From: Hyphomicrobiales bacterium
Lineage (GTDB): Bacteria; Pseudomonadota; Alphaproteobacteria; Rhizobiales; Beijerinckiaceae
Length of the DNA: 64,000 nt
Reading direction: 5' to 3'
NCBI GenBank assembly: GCA_900470095.1
Contig: UBZM01000013.1
Location: forward strand, 95,550 to 159,549
How positions within the stretch are numbered: the first letter of the stretch is position 1; every line of letters begins with the position of its first letter. This document shows positions 35,902 to 44,174 of this stretch, piece by piece. The translations under genes and the position numbers were made by a program. The notes beneath the pieces are model-generated. The model was not told where the DNA came from and ran no database searches. It worked only from the letters and a program-made list of their open reading frames with translations.

Positions 35902-35952
35902 CAAAGGCAAAGGCGGTGGATAGGCTGCGCCTATTCGGCCGGAGGGCAGAAA

Positions 35953-35977
35953 CCCGCGCCGCTCCGCGCGGCGCGGG
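35953..35977 (-). terminator. Rho-independent terminator of the M20 gene
   Basis: A perfect 10-bp GC stem (35953-35962 and 35968-35977) with a 5-nt loop, followed on the minus strand by TTTCTG, lies 19 bp after the amidohydrolase stop. Confidence 0.7.
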
Positions 35978-35995
35978 ATATGGGCTTGCGTAGCT

Positions 35996-37210
35996 TCAGG
36001 CCGCGGCTGCCCGCAGATCCTCGCCGAGTTCTTCGCTGACGATGTTCACCCAGTAGCGAATGCCGTCGGGAATGATCTCGTCGTTGAAGTCGAAGAGCGG
36101 CGTATGAAGTCCCTTGAAGGAGCCGTCCGCCTCGACGCCATTGCCGATGCGCATGAAGGCGCCCGGCTTGATCTGCATCATTTCGGCGAAATCCTCCGCT
36201 CCGGTTCCCGGCCGGATCGCGCCATTGACATTGGTGGCGCCGACCGAAGCGGACGCAGCGGCCACTGCGACTGCGACCTGATCCGGCTGGTTCCGCAAGG
36301 CGCTTGGTCCGCGCCGATAGGAGGCCTCCGCGGTGCAGCCCCAGGCTTGCGCGGTTGCCGCGGCAAGTTCGGCAATCCGTCGCTCGACCAGATCGCGGAT
36401 TTCCGGCGCGTAGGTGCGCGCCGTGCCGCCGATGACGAGCTCTGCCGGGATGACATTGCTGGCTTCCGCCGAGCCGGCATGGACATAGCCGACGCTGATC
36501 ACGGCGGTGTCGAGCGGCGCGACATTGCGCCCGATGATGCCCTGCAATCCGAGCACGAAATGGGCCTGGGCATAGGTGATGTCGGTCGAGAGGTGAGGCT
36601 GGGAGCCGCCATGCCCGCCGACACCGCGGAAAATCACCTGCCAGCTATCGGCCGCAGCCAGCATCGGGCCATTGCACGTGCCGAAGGACGAGGCCGCCAT
36701 GCCGGGTGAGTTATGCAGGCCGTAGATCGCATCGCAGGGGAAGCGCGCGAACAGCCCGTCCTTCAGCATGGCGAGCGCTCCGCCGCGCCCTTCCTCCGCT
36801 GGCTGGAAGATCAGATTCACACTCCCGGCGAAATCGGGGTTCTCGGCGAGGTAGCGCGCCGCGCCGAGCAGCATGGTCGTGTGCCCGTCATGGCCGCAGG
36901 CGTGCATGCGGCCTGGATTCTGCGAGGCATAGGGCAACCCCGTCTCCTCGATAAGCGCAAGCGCGTCCATATCGGCGCGCAGTCCGATCGCGCCCTGGCC
37001 TGGCCGGCGGCCACGGATGACGCCGACCACGCCGGTCCCGCCAACACCTTCGGTCACCTCGACGCCCCATTCCCGGAGTTTGCCCGCAACCAGAGCGGCC
37101 GTGCGGTGTTCTTCCAGGCCGAGTTCCGGATGGGCATGGATGTCCCGCCGGATCGCCGTGAACTCAGCGTGATGCTGGTCGAGCCAGATATCGAACCGCG
37201 TCTTCGTCAT
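35996..37210 (-). CDS. M20-family amidohydrolase (hippurate hydrolase/HipO-like)
   Basis: A 404-residue M20D amidohydrolase that removes N-acyl groups from amino acids. Signatures are RRDIHAHPELGLEEHRTA near 19-36, LRADMDALAL near 79, MHACGHDGHT near 101-110 with the metal cysteine and histidines, QPAEEGRGGA near 136, and the late GAEDFAEMMQ near 339. The ATG at 37210 is chosen for the normal MTKTRFDIWLDQHHAEF start. It is a single-gene unit ending in a strong terminator. Confidence 0.92.
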   Translation of the reverse strand: MTKTRFDIWLDQHHAEFTAIRRDIHAHPELGLEEHRTAALVAGKLREWGVEVTEGVGGTGVVGVIRGRRPGQGAIGLRADMDALALIEETGLPYASQNPGRMHACGHDGHTTMLLGAARYLAENPDFAGSVNLIFQPAEEGRGGALAMLKDGLFARFPCDAIYGLHNSPGMAASSFGTCNGPMLAAADSWQVIFRGVGGHGGSQPHLSTDITYAQAHFVLGLQGIIGRNVAPLDTAVISVGYVHAGSAEASNVIPAELVIGGTARTYAPEIRDLVERRIAELAAATAQAWGCTAEASYRRGPSALRNQPDQVAVAVAAASASVGATNVNGAIRPGTGAEDFAEMMQIKPGAFMRIGNGVEADGSFKGLHTPLFDFNDEIIPDGIRYWVNIVSEELGEDLRAAAA

Positions 37211-37438
37211 GTGTGGTCTGTTCCCCATTTTCGTGCACGCAACTGCCGCGGCAAGCGCAGGGCCCGCCTCGACAGCCGCCTGCGACGACAGCGCAGGCCG
37301 CGCATGGCGTATTCCAGGAGAGGAGCCCGTGCTTGGCAAGAGCGCTGAGCGATGGTCGGAACTGCGTTGGGAGCCATGTCAGTCACCTGCAAGGCCCAGT
37401 CCTCTCAAGTCGGTAAGCCACGTCAACCGGGGCGGCAT

Positions 37439-37452
37439 TTGTCCTGGATCAA
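37439..37452 (+). promoter_or_regulatory. FNR-type box upstream of hemN
   Basis: TTGTCCTGGATCAA fits the FNR/FixK dyad TTGAT-N4-ATCAA with one half exact and the other TTGTC. A -10-like TAGACA at 37474-37479 would place transcription start near 37486, putting the box centre close to -41, the position of class II FNR activation. hemN genes are classic FNR targets. Confidence 0.68.
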
Positions 37453-37521
37453 GGATCGCCCGCGGGGGCGCGCTAGACACGGGCCATGGAAATCGACTCT
37501 CGCAAGACAGGGATACGGGGC

Positions 37522-38871
37522 ATGACCGATGTCCGGGCGCGGTATTTCGACGAGCGCCTGCCGCGCTACACCAGCTACCCGACTGCGCCACATTTCACGG
37601 GCGAGATCGGTGCGGAAAGCTATGGCGATTGGCTGCGGACGCTGAGGCCCGGAACGAAGGCCTCGCTCTATCTCCACATCCCGTTCTGCCGGTCGATGTG
37701 CTGGTATTGCGGCTGTCACACCACAGTTGCCCTGCGTGACCAGCCGATCGTCGATTATCTCGCAGTCCTGCGCCGCGAGATCGCGCTCGTTGCCGATCGA
37801 CTCGCTGCGCCACTCAAGGTCCAGCATGTCCATTTCGGCGGTGGCACACCGACGATCATCGCACCGGACGATTTCGTCCGTCTGGTCGCGTTGCTGCGGC
37901 AGCGCTTCGCCATCGACGCGTCGGCCGAGATCGCCGTCGAGATCGACCCCCGCAGGCTGACAAGCGCGGTGACCGAGGCGCTGGCTGCATCAGGCGTCAA
38001 CCGGGCGAGCCTCGGCGTACAGAGCTTCGATCCGGTCGTGCAGAAGGCGATCAACCGCATCCAGAGCGTCGAGCAGACGGCAAGCGTCGTCGCCGGGCTC
38101 AGAGCTGCAGGCATCCGCGGCTTGAATCTCGACCTGATCTACGGCCTGCCGAAGCAGACCGTCCGATCCTGCATCGAGACGGTCGAACGCTGCGTCGCGT
38201 TGCGGCCGGACCGCTTCTCGGTCTTCGGCTATGCGCATGTGCCCGACTTCAAGAAACATCAGCGCAGGATCGACGAGGAGGATTTGTCCGACGGCTTGGA
38301 ACGCCATGAGCAGGCTGAGGCCATGGCCCAGGCGCTGGTCGCCGCCGGCTATATCCGCATCGGCCTCGATCATTTTGCCCTGCCGGACGATACCATGGGG
38401 CAGGCGGGGGCAGATGGCGTGCTGCACCGCAATTTCCAGGGCTACACGACCGACGGTGCCGAGGCACTGATCGGTTTCGGTGCCTCGGCGATCGGTCGCC
38501 TGCCCGCCGGCTATGTCCAGAACGAGGTCGTCATCGGCCGCTATGCCGAGCGGGTGCTGTTCGGGGAGTTGGCCACGGCCAAAGGCGTCCGGCTCAGTGC
38601 TGACGACCGGCTTCGCGCTGAGTTGATCGAGCGCCTGATGTGCGATCTCACGGTCGATATCGGCGCCGTCTGCGCCAGGCACAAGGCGAATCCAGAGGAT
38701 CTGGCACCGTCCTTGCCGCGGCTGAGGGCGCTGGCGCAGGACGGGGTCATTCACTTCGATGGCAGCCGCGTGCTGATGCCTGAGGACTCGCGTCTGCTGG
38801 TTCGCAAGGTGGCCTCGGTCTTCGATGCCTATCTCGCCCAGCCGGGGTGCAGCTACAGCCGCTCCGTCTGA
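37522..38871 (+). CDS. hemN: Oxygen-independent coproporphyrinogen III dehydrogenase
   Basis: A radical-SAM enzyme of 449 residues that makes protoporphyrinogen IX without oxygen (EC 1.3.98.3). It has PRYTSYPTAPHF near the N-terminus, the cluster motif CRSMCWYCGC (the Cys-x3-Cys-x2-Cys-x-Cys of HemN), HFGGGTPTI, and the GLPKQT and GYAHVPDFKKHQ regions typical of true HemN rather than HemW. The ATG at 37522 follows GGGATACGGGG and fits the predicted FNR-dependent transcript; an ATG at 37486 would be nearly leaderless. About 310 bp lie between it and the divergent M20 gene, holding nothing else I can support. Confidence 0.92.
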   Translation: MTDVRARYFDERLPRYTSYPTAPHFTGEIGAESYGDWLRTLRPGTKASLYLHIPFCRSMCWYCGCHTTVALRDQPIVDYLAVLRREIALVADRLAAPLKVQHVHFGGGTPTIIAPDDFVRLVALLRQRFAIDASAEIAVEIDPRRLTSAVTEALAASGVNRASLGVQSFDPVVQKAINRIQSVEQTASVVAGLRAAGIRGLNLDLIYGLPKQTVRSCIETVERCVALRPDRFSVFGYAHVPDFKKHQRRIDEEDLSDGLERHEQAEAMAQALVAAGYIRIGLDHFALPDDTMGQAGADGVLHRNFQGYTTDGAEALIGFGASAIGRLPAGYVQNEVVIGRYAERVLFGELATAKGVRLSADDRLRAELIERLMCDLTVDIGAVCARHKANPEDLAPSLPRLRALAQDGVIHFDGSRVLMPEDSRLLVRKVASVFDAYLAQPGCSYSRSV

Positions 38872-38894
38872 GCGCGGTTGCACCCAATGTCTCG

Positions 38895-38925
38895 GCGACG
38901 CAGCGCAGTGCCGAGAATGCGTCGC
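38895..38925. terminator. Possible bidirectional stem-loop between hemN and LysR gene
   Basis: An 8-bp inverted repeat (38895-38902 and 38918-38925) lies in the 56-bp gap between convergent stops. The loop is 15 nt and contains a competing CTCGGC/GCCGAG pairing. No clear T tract. Confidence 0.35.
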
Positions 38926-38927
38926 GT

Positions 38928-39851
38928 TCACGATATCGGAGAAGCCTGGGCGACCGCTGTCTCCCAATAGGGTGGATCCCCGAAGCTCTGGCGCAGATGT
39001 TCCGTCAAGGCGCGTACCTTGACGGAGGCTGCGCGTTCGCGGGGATGGGCGACGTGGACTTCCGCGCCTTCGGCCTCGATCCCGACATCGACGATCTGCA
39101 GGTCGCCGCGTGCAACCTGCTCATGGATCACAAAGGTCGGCAGCAAGGTGATGCCAAGCCCTGCCAGGGCGGCGTCGCGCATCATCAGCCCGTTATTGAC
39201 ACGCACGGCCGGCCGCGCCCGCACCACCACTGCACCACTCTCGCTGTGAAACCGCCAGTCCGAGTCCCGGTTCATGTAGAGGATCGCACGATGCTGCCTG
39301 AGTTCGATCAGCGTCCCCGGTCTCCCACACGCATCCAGATAGGCAGGCGAGGCGACGAGGACGCGGCGGCTGCTCGCAATATGCCGCGCGACAAGTCGCG
39401 TGTCGTGAATGGGGCCATGGCGGATGACGGCATCGTAGCCATCCGCCGCCGCATCGACGAAGCGATCCTCCAGCTCCAGTGCCAGCTCGATCTTGGGGTT
39501 GGCCGCCAGGAAGGAAAAGATCGCCGGGCCGAGATGCAGGACCCCGAAGCTGACTGGGCCGGAAATCCGCAGTGGTCCAACCAGCTCGCTTCGCCGTTCG
39601 GCGAGCTCTGCGACGGCCTCCTCGGCCTCACGCAACAAGCGCCTGCCGCGCTCCAGGAAGGCGATGCCGCCTTCGGTCAGCGACAGCTTGCGGGTGGTTC
39701 GCTGCACGAGCCGCGTGCCGACCAGCCGCTCCAGCTCCGCCAGCCGCTCGCTGACCACGGATTTGGCCAGCCCCATGCGCTGGGCCGCAGCGGTGATCGA
39801 TCCGGCTTCCGCGACCCTCACGAAGGCAGCGACTCCGTCGAGCTTCATCAT
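38928..39851 (-). CDS. LysR-family transcriptional regulator
   Basis: A 307-residue LysR protein with the winged helix at about 2-60 (MGLAKSVVSERLAELERLVG) and an effector domain from about 90. The substitution of the common SQPALS by AKSVVS is typical of the DhcR/YafC-like LysR branch. It is divergent from the secreted alpha/beta hydrolase with 127 bp between, so that gene is the likely target. Confidence 0.92.
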   Translation of the reverse strand: MMKLDGVAAFVRVAEAGSITAAAQRMGLAKSVVSERLAELERLVGTRLVQRTTRKLSLTEGGIAFLERGRRLLREAEEAVAELAERRSELVGPLRISGPVSFGVLHLGPAIFSFLAANPKIELALELEDRFVDAAADGYDAVIRHGPIHDTRLVARHIASSRRVLVASPAYLDACGRPGTLIELRQHRAILYMNRDSDWRFHSESGAVVVRARPAVRVNNGLMMRDAALAGLGITLLPTFVIHEQVARGDLQIVDVGIEAEGAEVHVAHPRERAASVKVRALTEHLRQSFGDPPYWETAVAQASPIS

Positions 39852-39978
39852 TGTTCGCTCTTTCCGGAAGCCAGTTTCGCTTTCTGGCGGCTACTCCAGA
39901 CAATGGCGCAGCGCCATCATCTCGTCGAGAGCAAGGCCGTGCCCTGGAGTGCCCGGCCAGACATGAGGAGAGATCGCG

Positions 39979-40899
39979 ATGCTTCGCTTGCTGGCCGCCG
40001 CTACCGGCGCCCTTCTCTTCGCCGCCCCTGCGCTGGCGCAGATTGTCCCGTTTCCGGCGGGTTTCCGCACGCAGGAAATCCCGACCAACGGCACGACGTT
40101 GCACGTTCGAGTCGGCGGACAGGGGCCGGCGGTCGTCCTGCTGCACGGCTATGGTGAAACCGGTGACATGTGGGGCGAGATGGCGGCCGATCTCGCGCGG
40201 GACCGGACCGTGATCGTTCCCGACCTGCGTGGCATGGGCCTTTCGGCCATCCCCGAGAAGGGCTTCGACAAGAAAAACCAGGCTGCCGACATTGCCGGCG
40301 TTCTCGATGCGCTGAAGGTGGACCGGGCGGAGCTGGTGACCCATGACATCGGCAACATGGTCGGCTTTGCTCTTGCGGCCGGGTATCGCGATCGCGTGAC
40401 GAAATTCGTGTTGATCGATGCCCCCTTGCCGGGCGTCGGCCCCTGGGACGAGATCCTGAAGAACCCGCTGCTCTGGCACTTTCGCTTCGGTGGCCCGGAC
40501 ATGGAGCGGCTCGTTGCCGGCCGCGAGCGCATCTATCTGGATCGCTTTTGGAATGAATTCTCGGCGACCCCCAGCCGATTCAGCGAAGCTGCGCGAGAGC
40601 ATTATGCGGCGCTCTACGCCAGGCCGGGGGCGATGCGCGCGGGCTTTGCCCAGTTCGCGGCTTTCGATCAGGACGCTGTCGACAACAAGGCCTTCCTGGC
40701 CAAGGGCAAGCTGACGATCCCTGTGCTTGCGATTGGGGGTGAGAAATCCTTCGGACTGGGCATGGCCGCGGTCATGAAGTTTGCGGCGGAGAACGTCCAG
40801 GGCGCTGTTGTGCCCGGTAGCGGACATTGGATCATGGAGGAGAATCCTGCGGCGACCATCGCTCTGGTCCGCAGCTTCCTGGATGCCGGGCGGCCATGA
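39979..40899 (+). CDS. Secreted alpha/beta hydrolase, epoxide hydrolase/dehalogenase type
   Basis: A 306-residue alpha/beta hydrolase with signal peptide (RLLAAATGALLFAAPALAQ). The oxyanion motif is LLHGYGETGDMW near 54-65. The nucleophile elbow is THDIGNM with Asp123 in place of Ser, which marks epoxide hydrolases and haloalkane/fluoroacetate dehalogenases rather than esterases. The catalytic histidine is in GSGHWIMEE near 281. Enzyme choice between these two chemistries is not decided by eye. Regulation by the divergent LysR gene is likely. Confidence 0.85.
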   Translation: MLRLLAAATGALLFAAPALAQIVPFPAGFRTQEIPTNGTTLHVRVGGQGPAVVLLHGYGETGDMWGEMAADLARDRTVIVPDLRGMGLSAIPEKGFDKKNQAADIAGVLDALKVDRAELVTHDIGNMVGFALAAGYRDRVTKFVLIDAPLPGVGPWDEILKNPLLWHFRFGGPDMERLVAGRERIYLDRFWNEFSATPSRFSEAAREHYAALYARPGAMRAGFAQFAAFDQDAVDNKAFLAKGKLTIPVLAIGGEKSFGLGMAAVMKFAAENVQGAVVPGSGHWIMEENPAATIALVRSFLDAGRP

Positions 40900-41392
40900 G
40901 AGCGGCGGCCCGTTCGCGTCGGAGCGCCGCTGCCGTCGACCGGATCACGCGTCGCCGCCACCTGTACGCTCCCTGAATCGGCGGCCCGATCTGCCGAGGC
41001 GGGGGCCCTTCTGTCCAATCAGGTCGAGCGCTGGCGGCGACGGTCCACTGAGCAAGAGTGTGCATCTGCTCGGCGACGGCCAGTCAGGCCGATCATTCGC
41101 GAATCAAAATCGAGAGAATCTCGACCGTGGCAGTGCGCCAGGCCGGCGCCGTCCAGCCTTCCCCGGCGATTGTCGGGCGCTGCGTCGGGCGGGGGCGCAG
41201 CAGACCTTTGTGGCGCGGCCTGCAAGGTGCTGCTGCCACGGGAGGAGGAGCAATTCGTCGGAAGGTGTAGGGAGCCTACTGCTCCGGGCGATCCGCCTAT
41301 AGGCTTCATCCGAACGAGGCGCGCCCTATTCCCATCGTTCCGGTTCCGCTTTTGCAAGCTAGCGTTCTGCCGGAGCAGGGAAGGGGAGCGCC
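40900..41392. other. 493-bp intergenic region without supported gene
   Basis: No ORF here has a convincing start, RBS or recognisable product; short open frames on both strands look like chance in GC-rich DNA. The last 60 bases before the acetyltransferase ATG are less GC-rich (TTCCGCTTTTGCAAGCTAGCG) and probably carry its promoter. No RNA gene is recognised. Confidence 0.55.
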
Positions 41393-41908
41393 ATGCCCAT
41401 CATCGACGTGGACTTCGGTGATGATGTCGTCGTCAGCCACCCCGATCTCGTCAATCTCTATGGCTGTGCCATTGGCTCGGGCACGCGGATCGGCCCCTTC
41501 GTCGAAATCCAGCGCGGCAGCCGTATCGGCCGGCGCTGCAGGATCTCCTCACACTCCTTCATCTGTGAGGGGGTGGTGCTCGAGGACGAGGTCATGATCG
41601 CCCATGGCGTGATGTTCACCAATGACCGCATGCCGCGCGCGGTCAGGCCGGGGGGATCGCGAGAGGCGCAGGCCTGGGCCCAGGAGGCCACGGTCGTGCG
41701 TCGCGGGGCGTCGATCGGCTCGAATGCCACCATCGGCTGCGGGGTCGAGATCGGACCCTTCGCTGTGGTCAGCTGCGGCGCAGTCGTGATGCGCGATGTG
41801 CCGGCCCGCGCGGTGGTCGCCGGAGTACCGGCCTGCGTGATCGGCCATGCCGGAGCGAACGCCACTGCGCCCAGGTTGTTTGAAACCGTACTGGGGGAAA
41901 CCTCATGA
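41393..41908 (+). CDS. Left-handed beta-helix acyltransferase (amino-sugar N-acetyltransferase type)
   Basis: A 171-residue hexapeptide-repeat protein (VNLYGCAIGSGTRIGPFVEI, CRISSHSFICEGVVLEDEVMI, GASIGSNATIGCGVEIGPFA) with the catalytic-type histidine in EVMIAHGVMFTN. It resembles WbpD/WlbB and FdtC/QdtC-type enzymes that N-acetylate UDP- or dTDP-linked 3-amino sugars. Overlaps the aminotransferase start as ATGA, so the two act in sequence on the same sugar nucleotide. Confidence 0.86.
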   Translation: MPIIDVDFGDDVVVSHPDLVNLYGCAIGSGTRIGPFVEIQRGSRIGRRCRISSHSFICEGVVLEDEVMIAHGVMFTNDRMPRAVRPGGSREAQAWAQEATVVRRGASIGSNATIGCGVEIGPFAVVSCGAVVMRDVPARAVVAGVPACVIGHAGANATAPRLFETVLGETS

Positions 41909-43029
41909 TCCCATTTCTCGATCTCAAGGCTCAGTTCAAGACGGTGCAGGAGCCGCTCGAGGCGGCCGTCCTCTCGGTCCTGCGCAGCGGCAACTATGTC
42001 CTGGGTGAACCGGTCGCGGCCTTCGAACGCGCATTCGCGGAATATTGCGGCGTCGGTGAAGCCGTGGCCGTGAGCAGCGGCACGGCAGCCCTGCACCTGG
42101 CCCTGCTCGCGGCCGGCGTCGAACCGGGGGACGAGGTGATCACGGTACCGATGACCTTCGTCGCAACGGTGGCCGCGATCCACTATGCGGGCGCGAAGGC
42201 GGTTCTGGTCGACGTTGATCCCAATAGCTTCACCATGTCGCCGGAAGCCTTCGAGGCCGCAATCACGCCGCTGACCCGTGCCGTCATGCCGGTCCATCTC
42301 CATGGCAGACTTGCCGATATGGCGGCGATCGGCGCCATCGCCAATCGCTATGGCATCACCGTGATCGAAGATGCTTCCCAGGCCCATGGCGCAGAGCGCG
42401 ATGGCATACGGGCGGGCGCCTTCGGCTCATATGGCTGCTTCAGCTTCTATCCCGGCAAGAATCTCGGGGCCTGCGGCGAGGGGGGCGCAGTGGTCACTCA
42501 CGATTCCAAAGCCGCTCAGCTGCTGCGCAGCTTGCGCGACTGGGGGCAGGAGGGACGGTCCAATCACGTTAGACCCGGCTTCAATCTGCGCCTCGACGCG
42601 ATCCAGGCCGTGGCGCTCCAGGTCAAGCTGCCCTATCTCGATGGCTGGACACAGAAGCGCAGACGGATTGCTGCGGCCTATGAGCGGCTGCTGGGGGACA
42701 CTGAACTGCAGCTTCCTGCCCCGGCTCGGCGTGCGGAACACGTCTTCCACGTCTACGCGATCCAGAGTGAAGAGCGGGACAAGCTGCGGACGGAACTCGC
42801 CAAGGCGGGCGTTTCGACCGGCATCCACTATCCTCGCCCGGTTCATCTGCAGCCGGCCTATGCCGGGCTGGGTTACGAGCCTGGAGACTTCCCGGTCTCG
42901 GAGCGGCTGGCGCGGCGTTTTCTCTCGCTGCCGATCTTCCCGGAACTTGTCGCTCCCCAGTTGGCGCGGGTCGCTTCCGCTCTCATCCGGTGCTGCGAAG
43001 AGCGGCATGTCCACGCGGCCGATGCGTGA
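41905..43029 (+). CDS. DegT/DnrJ/EryC1/StrS-family sugar aminotransferase
   Basis: A 374-residue PLP-dependent aminotransferase. Markers are PFLDLKAQFKTVQ at the start, SGTAALHLALLAAGV near 57, EDASQAHGAE near 154 and SFYPGKNLGACGEGGA near 181 with the PLP lysine. WbpE, FdtB and QdtB-type enzymes convert a 3-keto sugar nucleotide to the 3-amino form, which the partner acetyltransferase would acetylate. The upstream oxidase or dehydrogenase and glycosyltransferases are not in the window. Confidence 0.92.
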   Translation: MIPFLDLKAQFKTVQEPLEAAVLSVLRSGNYVLGEPVAAFERAFAEYCGVGEAVAVSSGTAALHLALLAAGVEPGDEVITVPMTFVATVAAIHYAGAKAVLVDVDPNSFTMSPEAFEAAITPLTRAVMPVHLHGRLADMAAIGAIANRYGITVIEDASQAHGAERDGIRAGAFGSYGCFSFYPGKNLGACGEGGAVVTHDSKAAQLLRSLRDWGQEGRSNHVRPGFNLRLDAIQAVALQVKLPYLDGWTQKRRRIAAAYERLLGDTELQLPAPARRAEHVFHVYAIQSEERDKLRTELAKAGVSTGIHYPRPVHLQPAYAGLGYEPGDFPVSERLARRFLSLPIFPELVAPQLARVASALIRCCEERHVHAADA

Positions 43030-43124
43030 AGCTGTCGATCGCTGCCGCTCGCAGCAAGGCCGTGCAGGCGCTCTGGAGGAGTCCTTTGGGGCGCCAAAGT
43101 ACAATGAATTGGTCGAAACTGGGT

Positions 43125-43145
43125 CCGATAAATGCAGCTTATCGG
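43125..43145 (+). terminator. Possible terminator after the aminotransferase
   Basis: CCGATAA (43125-43131) and TTATCGG (43139-43145) form a perfect 7-bp stem with a 7-nt loop, followed by GGATTTGC. The T tract is weak. Confidence 0.35.
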
Positions 43146-43153
43146 GGATTTGC

Positions 43154-43171
43154 GGTTAACATAAGTTAACC
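43154..43171 (+). promoter_or_regulatory. Crp/Fnr-family dyad (NnrR/DNR-like) before the Crp/Fnr gene
   Basis: GGTTAAC-ATAA-GTTAACC is a perfect 7+4+7 palindrome. Its core TTAAC-N4-GTTAA has the 5-4-5 geometry of FNR-family sites and resembles the TTRAC-N4-GTYAA type used by NnrR/DNR regulators. It is 36-53 bp before the ATG of the Crp/Fnr gene, so autoregulation is likely. Confidence 0.6.
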
Positions 43172-43206
43172 CGTCGGGCCATCGCGCAGCCTTGGCGGAG
43201 GGGGTT

Positions 43207-43980
43207 ATGCATCGCATCCAGTCGGCCGTAGCGTCGAACCATGTGGGCGCCGCGCGGGAACGCGTGTGGTGCCTGACATGTCCGTTGCGGCAGATTTCTG
43301 CGCTCCATGGCGTGTCGGATGCGGATGCTACGACCCTGGAAGAGTTCAAGCAGGGACAAAGATTTGCGGAAGCCGCTAGCGTGATCCTGGAACGGGGTGC
43401 GCGGCCCGGGCTGTTCACGCTGTTCTCCGGCTGGGCTGCGGAGTACCGGGCTCTGGGATCCGGCGAGCGTCAACTCGTCGCCATCCTCCTCCCCGGGGAT
43501 CTCATCGGTCTCGATACGGTCATGGCGGGCCCGTCCGAGAGCACCATCATTGCCCTTACTCCCGTCATGCTGTGCAGTTTCGCGCCGGCGAGAGTCGACG
43601 AGATGTTCCGGCACGAGAGCTTCATGCGGAGCATCACGCGCGCCGCGGTTGCCGGGCGCCGCCGCCTCGTGGATTCGCTGACCGCGCTCGGTGCGGGGCG
43701 GACCTCTCGTGCGCTCGCTCATTTCGTCGTGACGCTACACGATCGCCTGCAGATCCGAGGGCTGATGCATGACGGGGGGTTCAAGACCCCACTCGGAAAA
43801 CGCCATCTGGCGGAGGCCTGCGGGGTGACCGGGGTCCACCTGCATCGCGTCATGCAATTCCTGCAGGCTGAGCGGGTGATGTCCTTCGCGGCCGGCCAGT
43901 TCAGCATTTACGACATGGAGCGCCTACGCCGTATGGCTGGTCTCTCCGTCAATGGGGCAGAGGCAGAGACCGTCCTCTGA
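43207..43980 (+). CDS. Crp/Fnr-family transcriptional regulator
   Basis: A 257-residue regulator: N-terminal Cys-x2-Cys (C22, C25 in WCLTCPLRQIS), cyclic-nucleotide-binding-like barrel (about 40-150, with PGDLIGLDTVM), dimer helix and a C-terminal winged helix (KRHLAEACGVTGVHLHRVMQFL near 204-225). C22, C25 and C123 correspond to three of the four FNR cluster ligands, but the third FNR cysteine position is Ser31. It may therefore be a non-canonical redox or Fe-S sensor, or have lost the cluster. The ATG at 43207 follows GGAGG; an upstream TTG is less likely. Confidence 0.88.
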   Translation: MHRIQSAVASNHVGAARERVWCLTCPLRQISALHGVSDADATTLEEFKQGQRFAEAASVILERGARPGLFTLFSGWAAEYRALGSGERQLVAILLPGDLIGLDTVMAGPSESTIIALTPVMLCSFAPARVDEMFRHESFMRSITRAAVAGRRRLVDSLTALGAGRTSRALAHFVVTLHDRLQIRGLMHDGGFKTPLGKRHLAEACGVTGVHLHRVMQFLQAERVMSFAAGQFSIYDMERLRRMAGLSVNGAEAETVL

Positions 43981-44174
43981 TGTGGTCTTCACGATTTTTT
44001 GTTCGGGAGGTGAGTGAGAAATGTAACATTTGTTCAATTCGTCGAATAATTTTCTTTGGCTGGCTTAGAATTGATGTAAAATTTAATACATGGAGAAAGC
44101 GGCGGCAGTTCTCCTTTTAGACTTATTTTTGGCAAAATTATGGGGCGATGCGGTTTTAATTTAAGGATATTATT
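43981..44174 (+). promoter_or_regulatory. AT-rich leader upstream of the LuxR-type gene
   Basis: Counting gives 69 G/C in 194 bases (36%), against clearly more than 60% in flanking genes. It contains several T and A runs and an imperfect stem GGAGAA (44092-44097) / TTCTCC (44109-44114) followed by TTTT, which looks like an attenuator or a small-RNA terminator. The gene's RBS AAGGAT is at its end. Probably a regulated promoter and binding region for AT-preferring proteins. Confidence 0.5.

Noticed and set aside
40900-41392. Possible RNA gene in the 493-bp gap
   Set aside because: No tRNA-like TPsiC or anticodon arms, no terminator, and no recognised RNA family by eye.
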